This document shows, piece by piece, positions 7,097 to 14,823 of a DNA stretch of 64,000 nt (the stretch's first letter is position 1; every line of letters begins with the position of its first letter). Source of the stretch: a virus; the IMG/VR virus record IMGVR_UViG_3300047443_000115, positions 1 through 64,000 of that record; one strand, written 5' to 3'. A program made the position numbers and the translations under genes. The notes beneath the pieces are model-generated. The model was not told the DNA's origin. It made no database searches and saw nothing but the letters and a program-made list of their open reading frames with translations.

Positions 7097-7130
7097 AGCG
7101 CCCCGCCCTCCCGAAGGAGAGCGGGGCGCT
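7097..7130. terminator. Bidirectional terminator
   Basis: AGCGCCCCGC and GCGGGGCGCT, perfect 10-bp arms, between the MmpS-like gene (plus) and the end of the convergent late operon (minus). Confidence 0.8.
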
Positions 7131-7145
7131 GTTGCGTGCGATCGA

Positions 7146-7307
7146 CTACGCGGTCTCCACGACGTCGTATCCGCTCAGCGGCGGCGCCGGCGGTTCGGGC
7201 GCAGCCACGGGCTGCTCGGGCAGCACGCCGAGGTCGACCATCGTTGTCGTGTCGCCCGCCGTCGGATCCGGGCGCGGGGTGACCGGGCGGGGCGGGTTAG
7301 ACGGCAC
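7146..7307 (-). CDS. Small Pro-rich protein at the end of the late operon
   Basis: 53 residues from a GTG at 7307, overlapping the end of the collagen-like gene by 11 bases. The protein is proline-rich at both ends (PSNPPRPVTPRPDPT; PEPPAPPLSGYDVV) with no recognisable domain. Position inside the lysis transcription unit and immediately before the terminator supports translation; its short length leaves doubt. Confidence 0.45.
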   Translation of the reverse strand: MPSNPPRPVTPRPDPTAGDTTTMVDLGVLPEQPVAAPEPPAPPLSGYDVVETA

Positions 7308-8022
7308 GGTGGGCTCCGATCTTCCGGTAGGCGGCCGTCAGGGAAAGCGCACCCACCCCGAGCAGGCCATGGTTCGGCGACGGAGAATCCGTGGGGGCGG
7401 GGGTGTCGGTCGAGGTGTCCTCGCAGTCATACTGCGGGTCGTCGTCCGGCGAGTCCGCGGTGCGCGTGCACGTCACGTGGTGCGTGACCCCGGTGTCGTC
7501 CGTCCAGGGATAGGACCAGCCCGCCGGCGGGGAGCCGTCGGATCCGTCCCTGCCGTCGACCCCGGCCGGCCCGGGATCACCCTGGGCGCCGGCCGGACCC
7601 GGACTGCCAGCCACGCCGGGGGCCCCAGCATTCCCGGGAGCTCCCGATTCGCCGGGCGACGGGGTGATGGTCGGCGCCGGCTTACCCGAAGCCCCAGTGG
7701 GCCCGGGCGGACCCGGTGGTCCGGGGATCGGCACCGGCACCTCAGCGCGCGCCGACAGGGACGGCACGGCCTGGGTCGGATCGGGTGCGACTGGCGTGCC
7801 ACCCTTCGCCTTGACCTGCTGCCTGAGGGCGCGCACGTCCCCGGCGAGCGTGGAGACGGCGTTGCCGCGCAGGTCAGCTTCGGCGGCAAGGTCATCGGCG
7901 CGCCGGGACTCCGAACTGATCCACAGATAGCTCACGCCGACCGCGCCCGACAGGAACAACAGGACGGCAACCAGGGCGAACGACCGCCAGCGCCGGGCCA
8001 GGATCCGCTGCGTCCGCGTCAC
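7297..8022 (-). CDS. Membrane-anchored collagen-like protein in the lysis cassette
   Basis: 241 residues. An Arg-rich N-terminus and one membrane segment (FALVAVLLFLSGAVGVSYLWI) lead into a short coiled coil (residues 38-70), then about 65 residues of Gly-X-Y repeats from GPPGPPGPTGAS onward, a DDxxxYDC segment with cysteines, and a Thr/Pro-rich tail. Type II topology would place the collagen stalk outside the cell. It starts within a 4-base overlap of the coiled-coil membrane gene upstream. It may act in envelope disruption, but that is inference. Confidence 0.65.
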   Translation of the reverse strand: MTRTQRILARRWRSFALVAVLLFLSGAVGVSYLWISSESRRADDLAAEADLRGNAVSTLAGDVRALRQQVKAKGGTPVAPDPTQAVPSLSARAEVPVPIPGPPGPPGPTGASGKPAPTITPSPGESGAPGNAGAPGVAGSPGPAGAQGDPGPAGVDGRDGSDGSPPAGWSYPWTDDTGVTHHVTCTRTADSPDDDPQYDCEDTSTDTPAPTDSPSPNHGLLGVGALSLTAAYRKIGAHRAV

Positions 8023-8285
8023 GGCGCCCCCCTGAGCTGCTGCACCAGCAGCCTGAGGCGCGCGTTCTCCGCCTTCTCCGTGGCCAACTCCAGGCGCAAC
8101 GCGGCCACGTCGGAGCGCAACTCTTTGCGCTCCTCCTGGAGCTGGTCCGTGAGGCTGTTGAAGCCGTTCACCGCATTGCCCTCCCGCTGGGCCTTCCCCG
8201 CGACCTTCGAGCCGTACATGGCTGCCGCGCCGGCCACGGCGGCGCTTCCGAGGACGCCTAGAGTCGTGGCCATCGCGGCGTCCAT
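8019..8285 (-). CDS. Small membrane/coiled-coil protein of the lysis cassette
   Basis: 88 residues: an N-terminal hydrophobic helix (TTLGVLGSAAVAGAAAMYGS) then a heptad-rich coiled coil to the end (LQEERKELRSDVAALRLELA). GGAGGG precedes the ATG. It lies between the holin and collagen-like genes. An accessory holin or spanin-like role is possible but cannot be read from sequence. Confidence 0.6.
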   Translation of the reverse strand: MDAAMATTLGVLGSAAVAGAAAMYGSKVAGKAQREGNAVNGFNSLTDQLQEERKELRSDVAALRLELATEKAENARLRLLVQQLRGAP

Positions 8286-8316
8286 ACGCCCTCCGTGCCG
8301 CTTGCGTGGGGCAGGT

Positions 8317-8574
8317 TCAGACGCCCGAGGCCGTCGAGGCAGAGTTCTTGTCGCCCATCAGGCGGGCCGCGAGGCCCTTCACGAGCGAACCGACTGCGGC
8401 GATCCCGGCGGTGCCGACGGTCTGCCAGAAGCTGGCGTGGAACATGTCGGCGGGACCGGCGGCGAGGGCAACGCCGCCGGATGCGACGACGAACGTCCAG
8501 ACGACGCGCTCGCCGAGGTCCTTGGCGTAGGTCGCGGCGGTCTTGCCTATGGCGGGGAAGTCGGGAGTGGACAT
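8317..8574 (-). CDS. Holin, r1t type
   Basis: 85 residues. Two hydrophobic segments (VVWTFVVASGGVALAAG and TVGTAGIAAVGSLVKGLAA) separated by a turn, with a DLGER motif before the first, match the r1t-like holins of actinophages. It sits directly downstream of the endolysin. It should form the membrane lesion that starts lysis. Confidence 0.8.
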   Translation of the reverse strand: MSTPDFPAIGKTAATYAKDLGERVVWTFVVASGGVALAAGPADMFHASFWQTVGTAGIAAVGSLVKGLAARLMGDKNSASTASGV

Positions 8575-8601
8575 GAGGAGATCCGTTTCTGCTGGGAGAG
8601 G

Positions 8602-9558
8602 TCAGGCGGAGGTGGGGGTGCCGACGCTGACGTCGACCTTGATGACGGCGGCGGCGATGGCCTGCTGGACGGCGGTCACGACGGCCGCAGTGTCGACGCC
8701 CGAGCCGATGAGCCCGACCAGCGCGGTGATGGCGGCGGTCTGTGCGGCCTCGGCGGTCTGGATGGCGCGGGTGTCGCCGTGGATGTGCGCCAGGTAGTAG
8801 CCCGCGCCGTGGAAGATCCGGTTACCCTTGGGGTCCTTCTCCGTCAGCGATCCAATGTTCAGCAGGTTGTCGTGGAGCGCCTTGAGCTGGGCGGCCTGGT
8901 CGGTGGTGAGCGCCATGGGGTCCTCCTCGGTGGTGCCGCCCTTGGCGGCGGTCAGGATTGCGGCCATCGGGAAGGCGCCGGGGTCGCCGTGTACGTTGCC
9001 GCTGGGCACGTGCTGGTGCCCGCAGTGGCCCGAGTACTTGAGCCACGCCGCATTGGGCAGTCGCACGCCGTTGTCGCCGTAGGACCCCGGGTAGGCCTTC
9101 CATGTGACGGCCGAGCTGAGCGGCACGCCGTGCTGGTCGTGCGCCCACTTCGAGAACGCGGCGAGGTCCCGGATCGCCCAGTCGGGCAGTTCCGGCATGT
9201 ACAGGTGCTTGATGCCGGCCTTCGTCCACTTGGCGTGCGTGGTGGGGTCGCAGGTGCCGACGATCTCGACCTGGTCGACGTTGAGGGTGTTCGTCGCGAC
9301 GGCGCCGGCGTGCACGAGGGCGCGGGCGGAGACGTCGAAGTCGAAGTGCTGGAACCACGTCAGCTTCTTGGCCGTGAAGTCGGGCACGGCGGTGAAGTTG
9401 GGGGCCATCGACCCGCCGGAGTACTCCGGCAGGCTCGTGCCTTCGGTGGAGTGCCAGACGATGACGTTGACTTCCATCGCGTCGCCCGGGTACTTCGTCT
9501 GGTACCAGTGGCTGGTGTTGGCGCTGGGGTAGCGCTGGGGTCCCGTTTTGGTACTCAA
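8602..9558 (-). CDS. Endolysin, N-acetylmuramoyl-L-alanine amidase type
   Basis: 318 residues from a TTG at 9558: GGAGGG lies 4 bases upstream and the preceding terminator at 9575-9602 excludes the longer frame. The N-terminal catalytic domain has the zinc-amidase pattern VNVIVWHSTEG (first His), a mid-domain Glu (DQVEIVGTCD), and GHCGHQHVP...HGDPG near residue 200. The C-terminal 90 residues are Ala-rich and helical, with no classical wall-binding repeat. It cleaves peptidoglycan at the end of infection, working with the downstream holin. Confidence 0.88.
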   Translation of the reverse strand: MSTKTGPQRYPSANTSHWYQTKYPGDAMEVNVIVWHSTEGTSLPEYSGGSMAPNFTAVPDFTAKKLTWFQHFDFDVSARALVHAGAVATNTLNVDQVEIVGTCDPTTHAKWTKAGIKHLYMPELPDWAIRDLAAFSKWAHDQHGVPLSSAVTWKAYPGSYGDNGVRLPNAAWLKYSGHCGHQHVPSGNVHGDPGAFPMAAILTAAKGGTTEEDPMALTTDQAAQLKALHDNLLNIGSLTEKDPKGNRIFHGAGYYLAHIHGDTRAIQTAEAAQTAAITALVGLIGSGVDTAAVVTAVQQAIAAAVIKVDVSVGTPTSA

Positions 9559-9574
9559 GGCGCCCTCCAGGGCA

Positions 9575-9602
9575 TAAAAAACGCCCCGTCGCTGCGGGGC
9601 GT
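9575..9602 (-). terminator. Intrinsic terminator between tailspike and endolysin
   Basis: In the leftward direction: ACGCCCCG, a 6-base loop, CGGGGCGT, then a T6 run. This classical rho-independent form is rare in this genome and almost identical in layout to the one at 20814-20836. Confidence 0.85.
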
Positions 9603-9622
9603 TGTGTGGTGCTGCGGGCGTT

Positions 9623-11818
9623 TCAGCTTGTGGTGATGACGATGACGATGCCGTCGCCGCCAGCACCGCCAGCACCGGATGCGTTGCCGTTGAGGCTGCC
9701 TGCGCCTCCTCCGCCGCCGGCGCCGTACTTACCGCCCGCGCCGCCCGCGCCCGACGCGGCTGCGGTGGCGGATGCTCCGCCGCCTCCGCCGGTGCCGGTG
9801 AGGGGGTAGCCAGCCGTTACGGTCACGCCGGCGCCACCTGCTCCGCCCGCGGTGCCCGCTGCGCCGCCCGCGTTCGCGCCCGCCGACGAGACGTTGCCGC
9901 CAGCCGCACCGGAGGATGCGGCCGGGGCTGTGGTGACACCGCCACCGCCACCCCCGCCGGGCGCGGAAATCCCGACGCTCGTGCCTGAGCTACCGGCGCC
10001 ACCCGTGCCGGACGAGGCGCCGCCCGCGCCGCCGTTCGATCCACCTCCGCCGCCTGATCCTGCGGCGGCCGCCCCAGTGGATCCGCCACCGCCGCCGGCG
10101 CCCGCATTGGCGACGAGGAATGTGGTGGCCTTGAAGACGGAGTTCGTTCCGATCGAGCCCGCATTGCCGACCGTGCCGTCGGTCGTGATCGACGTCCCCC
10201 CGGCGCCGCCCGCGCCGACGGTCACAGTCTCGGTCGCGCCGAGGAGGGACGCCGGAATGGTCCTGGTGGTGTACGCGCTGCCGCCGCCGCCCGCACCGCC
10301 GCTGGACACGGTGCCGGACGGCTCACGGGCGCCGCTCCCGCCGCCGCCGCCCCCGCCGATGGCCACGACCGTCACCTGTACCGCGCCAGCAGGCTTCGTC
10401 CAGGTGCCCGAGGAGGTGAATGTCTGCACATCACTGAGGGCCTTGGCGGGCACCCATGTTCCACCGCTCCGCACGTACAGCACTAGGTTGGTGGTGTCGA
10501 CGGCGAGGGTGCCGTTCATGGGGACGTGCGTGAAGGCGCCGTCGGTCACCGCCCCGGCGACCTGTGGGACCGGGGAGTTCCCCCACCATTTGCTGGGAAC
10601 AGTGCCGCCGACTTGGGTGCCGGTGCTGCTGTAGCAGTTGACGACCTGGAAGTCGCTCGTGCTTGACGGTTCGAAGTACAGGTGGACGCCGGTGGGTGAG
10701 GCGTTGTAGTTGCCGACGACGTTGCGCGCGACCGCTGTACCGACGCCGGAGAAAAAGTCCAGACCGGAGTTGACAGTCGAAGAGGCGCCTGTCGAGATGA
10801 GGACGTCCTCGATCGCCGAGTTGCCACCCGACCATTGGATGACGTTCTGGGCGGTGCTGTATCCGCTGTAGAAGCCGCCGGAGTACATGTACAGGTGGTT
10901 GGCGAAGACGTGGCGGCACGCGGACGTCACCTGCAGGTGGGGGCCACCCCGGACCTGGCTGGTCTCGAATTTGCTGTCCGAGATGTAGATGCCGTTCGGA
11001 TTGTTCGTCGCGGCCGGGCCCTGCTGGATCCACAAGGCGCCGGTGAAGAAATTCTCGAACCGGCAGCCAATGAGGTGGATCTGGTTGGTGTTGTCGGCGC
11101 TGTACCCGAATCCGCTGGTCGCGGCACTGTTGCGCAGCAGAATGTTGGGCGTTGAGGCATCGGCGGCACCGCCGCAGGACTCGATGACGAGGTTGTAGAA
11201 CCTGCTGTCCCAGAACTCCGCCGTGTCGATGCACGTGTCCAGATTGCTGCTGACGAAAAGGTCGCGGAAATAGTGGTTGTCCGCGTAGTACAGCTGTAGG
11301 ACCAGCCCGGTGTGGCCGTTGCCGTTGAAGCCGAGACTCTCGATCGAGCAGTACTTCCGGTGGGTCCTGCTGCTGGTGTCCGTGCCGGGGCCTGACATCG
11401 ACAGGAGAACGCCATTGGCAGTCTTCTTCAGCGTGGCTGCCTTCGAGCCTGCCCCGACGAGCCGAATGCCGTTGCCCGTCAGCGCCAGGGCCGGGCTGCT
11501 TGTCGGGGTGACCAGGTAGACCCCGGCAGGAAAGTACACGACGCCGCCGCCCGCAGCCGTGCACGCGTCGATGGCGGCCTGAATGGCGGCGGTGTCGTCC
11601 GTGACGCCATCACCGAGCGCACCCTTGTCCTTGACGTTGTGCCAGTCGCGGACGCTTCCAGCGGTACCGGCGACGACGTTTTCAAGATTGAGGTCGCCGA
11701 TCGACGCGTAGGGAAGGCGCTTGGCTGCCCGCAGTTCCCGCATCTCCTGCTCCAGCGCCTGGACCTTGCGTGCCAGAGCGTTGGAGCCGGGGGGGAGCTG
11801 GTCCAGTCGATTGGCCAT
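9623..11818 (-). CDS. Tailspike with pectate-lyase-like beta-helix and Gly-rich tip
   Basis: 731 residues from an ATG overlapping the upstream stop (TGATG) with GGAGG before it. Order: coiled coil with ARKVQALEQEMREL (about 10-35); a Pectate_lyase_3-type entry motif DWHNVKDKGALGDGVTDDTA (54-73) and a right-handed beta-helix to about 450; a hinge; then a 170-residue glycine-rich C-terminal domain with repeated GGAGGxGG, like adhesin tips of tail fibres. It probably binds and perhaps degrades a cell-surface polymer. Confidence 0.82.
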   Translation of the reverse strand: MANRLDQLPPGSNALARKVQALEQEMRELRAAKRLPYASIGDLNLENVVAGTAGSVRDWHNVKDKGALGDGVTDDTAAIQAAIDACTAAGGGVVYFPAGVYLVTPTSSPALALTGNGIRLVGAGSKAATLKKTANGVLLSMSGPGTDTSSRTHRKYCSIESLGFNGNGHTGLVLQLYYADNHYFRDLFVSSNLDTCIDTAEFWDSRFYNLVIESCGGAADASTPNILLRNSAATSGFGYSADNTNQIHLIGCRFENFFTGALWIQQGPAATNNPNGIYISDSKFETSQVRGGPHLQVTSACRHVFANHLYMYSGGFYSGYSTAQNVIQWSGGNSAIEDVLISTGASSTVNSGLDFFSGVGTAVARNVVGNYNASPTGVHLYFEPSSTSDFQVVNCYSSTGTQVGGTVPSKWWGNSPVPQVAGAVTDGAFTHVPMNGTLAVDTTNLVLYVRSGGTWVPAKALSDVQTFTSSGTWTKPAGAVQVTVVAIGGGGGGGSGAREPSGTVSSGGAGGGGSAYTTRTIPASLLGATETVTVGAGGAGGTSITTDGTVGNAGSIGTNSVFKATTFLVANAGAGGGGGSTGAAAAGSGGGGGSNGGAGGASSGTGGAGSSGTSVGISAPGGGGGGGVTTAPAASSGAAGGNVSSAGANAGGAAGTAGGAGGAGVTVTAGYPLTGTGGGGGASATAAASGAGGAGGKYGAGGGGGAGSLNGNASGAGGAGGDGIVIVITTS

Positions 11819-12900
11819 CAGATGTCCTCCAGCAGGATCGGGGTGACCTTGTCGGCGCTGGCGTCGAGTTCCCAGGACCAGCAGCGTGCGGCGATGTCTG
11901 CGCCGCTGAAGTGGCGGGGGGATGTTTCGACGGTGAGGCGGACGGTGTCTCCGAGTCCCCAGTCCCGGCCGAGCCGGGGTGCTTGGGAGGCGGTGGCGTT
12001 CAGGGTCCATGCCTGCGCGCCCTGCGCCATGGCGGCAAGAGCCTCGACAGCATGGGCATCGAGAGCGTCGGGGTCGGTGATGCCGGTGGCCGGGGTGTAG
12101 CGGTACTGCCACAGGCACCAGCCGTTGGCGATCAGGTCGGTGGCGATGTGAGCGCTGGAGGTGAGCCGGGAGTCCCCTTCACCCTCACCCCGTGCGATGA
12201 CAGAGTTGGCGCCTTTGCCCTGTTCGTAGGACTTGACCAGGTGGTATTCGGTAACGCTGCCGGGGAAGTCGAAGGTGCCCTCAGGGGTTGCGGTCTGGGT
12301 GCCGACGGCTGCCCGGATCCTTATCGGAAGGATGAACCCGGTGCGGGTGGCGTTCCAGGCGATGTCGACGGTCCACTCGGGGCCGCCCTCCAGCGCCATG
12401 ACCTCCTGGGCGCAGGACAGGATCGTCTTGTCGTCGGAGTCGGCAACCGCGTAGTCCATGGTCACGCCCGTTGTTACGGCGTCGACGACGAAAGGCGGGC
12501 CGTTGGTGAGTGCCGGAGTGAGCAGGGTGCTGAGGACGGTGGCCTGGTCCACTCCGATGAGCGTGTGCCCACCTGGGTAGCGGCTTGCGAAGTAGGTCTC
12601 CAGTGTGGCGGCGCCCAGAGAGACGGTCTGGGAGCTTCCGCCGTCCTGGGTCAGCGTTACGCCCGCCCATAGCGGCAGGTCGGTTGCGGTGTCGACGGCG
12701 ACCAGCATGCTCAAGCCCGGGTCGGTCGCAGCCTCCCAGTCCGCGGTCGCCCCCGGCAGTGCGAGGTCGAACTGTGTGGTGGTGGAATCCCCGAGGCGCC
12801 GGCTGAGAGCCCCGGTCGGCTTCAGGGATGGCAGGTCTTCGATGATGTCGCCGGTTTTGAGGTCGCAGCCGTACCAGGCCAGTACGTAGGGCTCGGTCAC
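11818..12900 (-). CDS. Minor tail protein, tail-hub/Gp37-like
   Basis: 360 residues, no signal or membrane segment. Position between Dit-type and tailspike genes, and the fold outline (beta-rich N-terminus, DKTILSCAQEVMALEGGPEW in the middle, GDTVRLTV and a final beta strand) fit the ReqiPepy6 Gp37-like/tail-hub proteins of actinophages. It would form the baseplate hub below the tail tube. Start GTG shares one base with the upstream TAG. Confidence 0.65.
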   Translation of the reverse strand: MTEPYVLAWYGCDLKTGDIIEDLPSLKPTGALSRRLGDSTTTQFDLALPGATADWEAATDPGLSMLVAVDTATDLPLWAGVTLTQDGGSSQTVSLGAATLETYFASRYPGGHTLIGVDQATVLSTLLTPALTNGPPFVVDAVTTGVTMDYAVADSDDKTILSCAQEVMALEGGPEWTVDIAWNATRTGFILPIRIRAAVGTQTATPEGTFDFPGSVTEYHLVKSYEQGKGANSVIARGEGEGDSRLTSSAHIATDLIANGWCLWQYRYTPATGITDPDALDAHAVEALAAMAQGAQAWTLNATASQAPRLGRDWGLGDTVRLTVETSPRHFSGADIAARCWSWELDASADKVTPILLEDI

Positions 12901-13931
12901 TAGGCGATCTCGTAGGTGACGTCGACCCGCATCTGCTGGTTGGTCGTCCAGGCGTAGGGCGTGTCGCTCCTGGCGGAGAACAGCTGCAGGTCGCCCGCAG
13001 GATCAGGGAAAAAGGGGGCGGTAGTTGTGGCGGTGGGTGATACGACGCACTGCCCGGCGTACCGGCCCACACCGGTGCCCAGTGTCATTGCGGTGCCGAC
13101 TCGGCTCCCGTGCCCGGCCACTGCGGCGAACGGAAGGGCGAAGAACCAGTTGCCGCTGCCGTATGTGGTGGTGCTGCCGGTGATCAGGTCGATGTGGACG
13201 GTGCACGTCTTGCCGACGAGGGAGTAGTAGCCCAGCAGGGTTCCGTTGCCGACGACCGGATCGGTAGTGGACCCCGTCCATGTCGGCGTGTAGGACGTCC
13301 AGGCGCCCGGGGTTTTGACGTAGGTGTCCCAGGTGCTGCCGTTGTAGCGGAGCAGGTTGGTGCCGTCGTCGTAGTACTGGCCGGTGTACGGGCTGGTGGG
13401 CGCGGCGCTGCTGGGCAGGATCCCGCCCGGCGCCACCGTCTTGGGCATCACCGTCTGCGACACCGATGCCGCCCCGCCGCCAGAGGCCGGTACCGAGATG
13501 GTGGCCAGCTGAATGTAGATCTGGGTTCCGGCCGGCGTGGGCGCAACCGGCGAGGATGCGGCGGTACCCGCGAGGTAGACGGCGTCCGCCTTGTTCAGCC
13601 CTGACGCATCGACGGCGTTGTCCCACACCCGCAGGTACACCAGGTCGATGCGGGCCAGGGTGGCGTGGGCGGCGTTCATGGTGAGTGAGGCGCCCGATGT
13701 CAGTGGCACCGCGTACATGCCCTGCCCGGACTGGTAGACCCAGGCGACGCCCGAGCCGACGGTGATGGCGGTGCCCACCACCGACACGGCCAGGCCGCCC
13801 GTGCCCGGCAGGACGCCTGCACGGGCTCCCAGTGCGGTGCCGTTGTGCATCACCGACAGAGTTGCGGCCTGGCGCAACTCGATGCCGTCGTAGGTCAGGC
13901 TGTTAATCCACAGGGGGTCGACTGCTGTCAC
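12900..13931 (-). CDS. Minor tail / fibre-like protein
   Basis: 343 residues, rich in Gly, Thr and Ser with alternating beta strands. The N-terminal 150 residues resemble baseplate-attachment modules (DLVYLRVWDNAVD), followed by a linker PTSPYTGQYYDDGTNLLRYN and a beta-rich C-terminal region ending in RVDVTYEIA. Likely a receptor-binding or upper fibre protein. It overlaps the next gene by one base. Confidence 0.6.
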   Translation of the reverse strand: MTAVDPLWINSLTYDGIELRQAATLSVMHNGTALGARAGVLPGTGGLAVSVVGTAITVGSGVAWVYQSGQGMYAVPLTSGASLTMNAAHATLARIDLVYLRVWDNAVDASGLNKADAVYLAGTAASSPVAPTPAGTQIYIQLATISVPASGGGAASVSQTVMPKTVAPGGILPSSAAPTSPYTGQYYDDGTNLLRYNGSTWDTYVKTPGAWTSYTPTWTGSTTDPVVGNGTLLGYYSLVGKTCTVHIDLITGSTTTYGSGNWFFALPFAAVAGHGSRVGTAMTLGTGVGRYAGQCVVSPTATTTAPFFPDPAGDLQLFSARSDTPYAWTTNQQMRVDVTYEIA

Positions 13932-13941
13932 GGGGACCTCC

Positions 13942-14811
13942 TCATATCCATGCGGACCGCCAGCGGACGGTGAGCATCGCGGTGGCGTTGTAGGCCGAGG
14001 ACTGGAATTTGAAGCTGACGGTCTGGCCCGCCGGGATGTCCGGCCATCCGTTCGGCAGGGACAGGAAGCGCCGGCGCCCGGTCGTGCCGTTGAGGATCAC
14101 CGAGTGGGCATCGGTGTCGATGACCAACTGTTCGCCGGTCGCCAGATCCTGCGAGTAGTTGAGGAGCTTCACCGACCCGTCCGGCATGGCCGCCAGCACC
14201 TGCGGTGCGACGACCGGGCCGTCGATGACCACGACGGGCCGGGTCGAGAAGGTGCCCGCATTGGTGGCGTCGACCTGCCCGGACACGGTCGTCGCCGAGA
14301 TGGTCAGCGGCGGCGTCAGCGGCGGTGTGAGGCCGCCGGTCGTCGTGGGCAGCATCGTCGTACCGGACTGCAGGGTGGTGCTGTAGCGGCGCGGGTCGGC
14401 CGCGGTCACCATCACCGAAAAGGTGGCGGTGCGGTCCGTCACGTAACTCATGAGCAGCTTGCCGGAGCGGCGCACCATCGCCATCTTCGGCGTGTACTCC
14501 CGCACCGTCAGTTGCGTGTCCGTGAGGGCCGCGGCGACCCGCAGCTGTTCCATGCAACTCTCCAGCCCGGCCCGGTCCGGGGCCTCGATGGTGCCGGTCA
14601 GGGTGATCGGCCGGGACCCGAGGTATGCCGGGGATGCCCACGCGCCGTGGTCGGCTTCCCGGTCGGTGAACTCCGACCGGACGTCCGGTGAGTCCCAGCC
14701 CTCCAGTGTCTGCAGGAACCAGGCGACACCGTCCGTGTCGACGGCGCCGAGTTGCACGTCACCCAGGTCTGCCTGCAGGCCGCCCAGATTCGCGCCCGGG
14801 ATGTACGGCAC
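13942..14811 (-). CDS. Distal tail protein (Dit-like)
   Basis: 289 residues from a GTG after GAGAGGGGG. The N-terminal half carries the Dit-type barrel pattern (EFTDREADHGAW...RPITLTGTIEAPDRAGLESCMEQL), followed by TATFSVMVTAADPRRYS, and the C-terminal half is a beta-sandwich with NGTTGRRRFL. It follows the tape measure directly, the usual position for the hexameric Dit ring linking tube to baseplate. Confidence 0.75.
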   Translation of the reverse strand: MPYIPGANLGGLQADLGDVQLGAVDTDGVAWFLQTLEGWDSPDVRSEFTDREADHGAWASPAYLGSRPITLTGTIEAPDRAGLESCMEQLRVAAALTDTQLTVREYTPKMAMVRRSGKLLMSYVTDRTATFSVMVTAADPRRYSTTLQSGTTMLPTTTGGLTPPLTPPLTISATTVSGQVDATNAGTFSTRPVVVIDGPVVAPQVLAAMPDGSVKLLNYSQDLATGEQLVIDTDAHSVILNGTTGRRRFLSLPNGWPDIPAGQTVSFKFQSSAYNATAMLTVRWRSAWI

Positions 14812-14823
14812 CCGCGCCCCCTC

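Noticed and set aside
7090-9636. 848-codon open frame on the plus strand across the lysis cassette
   Set aside because: It is antisense to endolysin, holin and collagen-like genes, has no domain, and is open because codons are in register with GC-rich genes opposite.
11819-12118. N-terminal extension of the first tailspike
   Set aside because: It overlaps the tail-hub gene and is not protein-like; the ATG at 11818 has GGAGG and the usual stop-start overlap.
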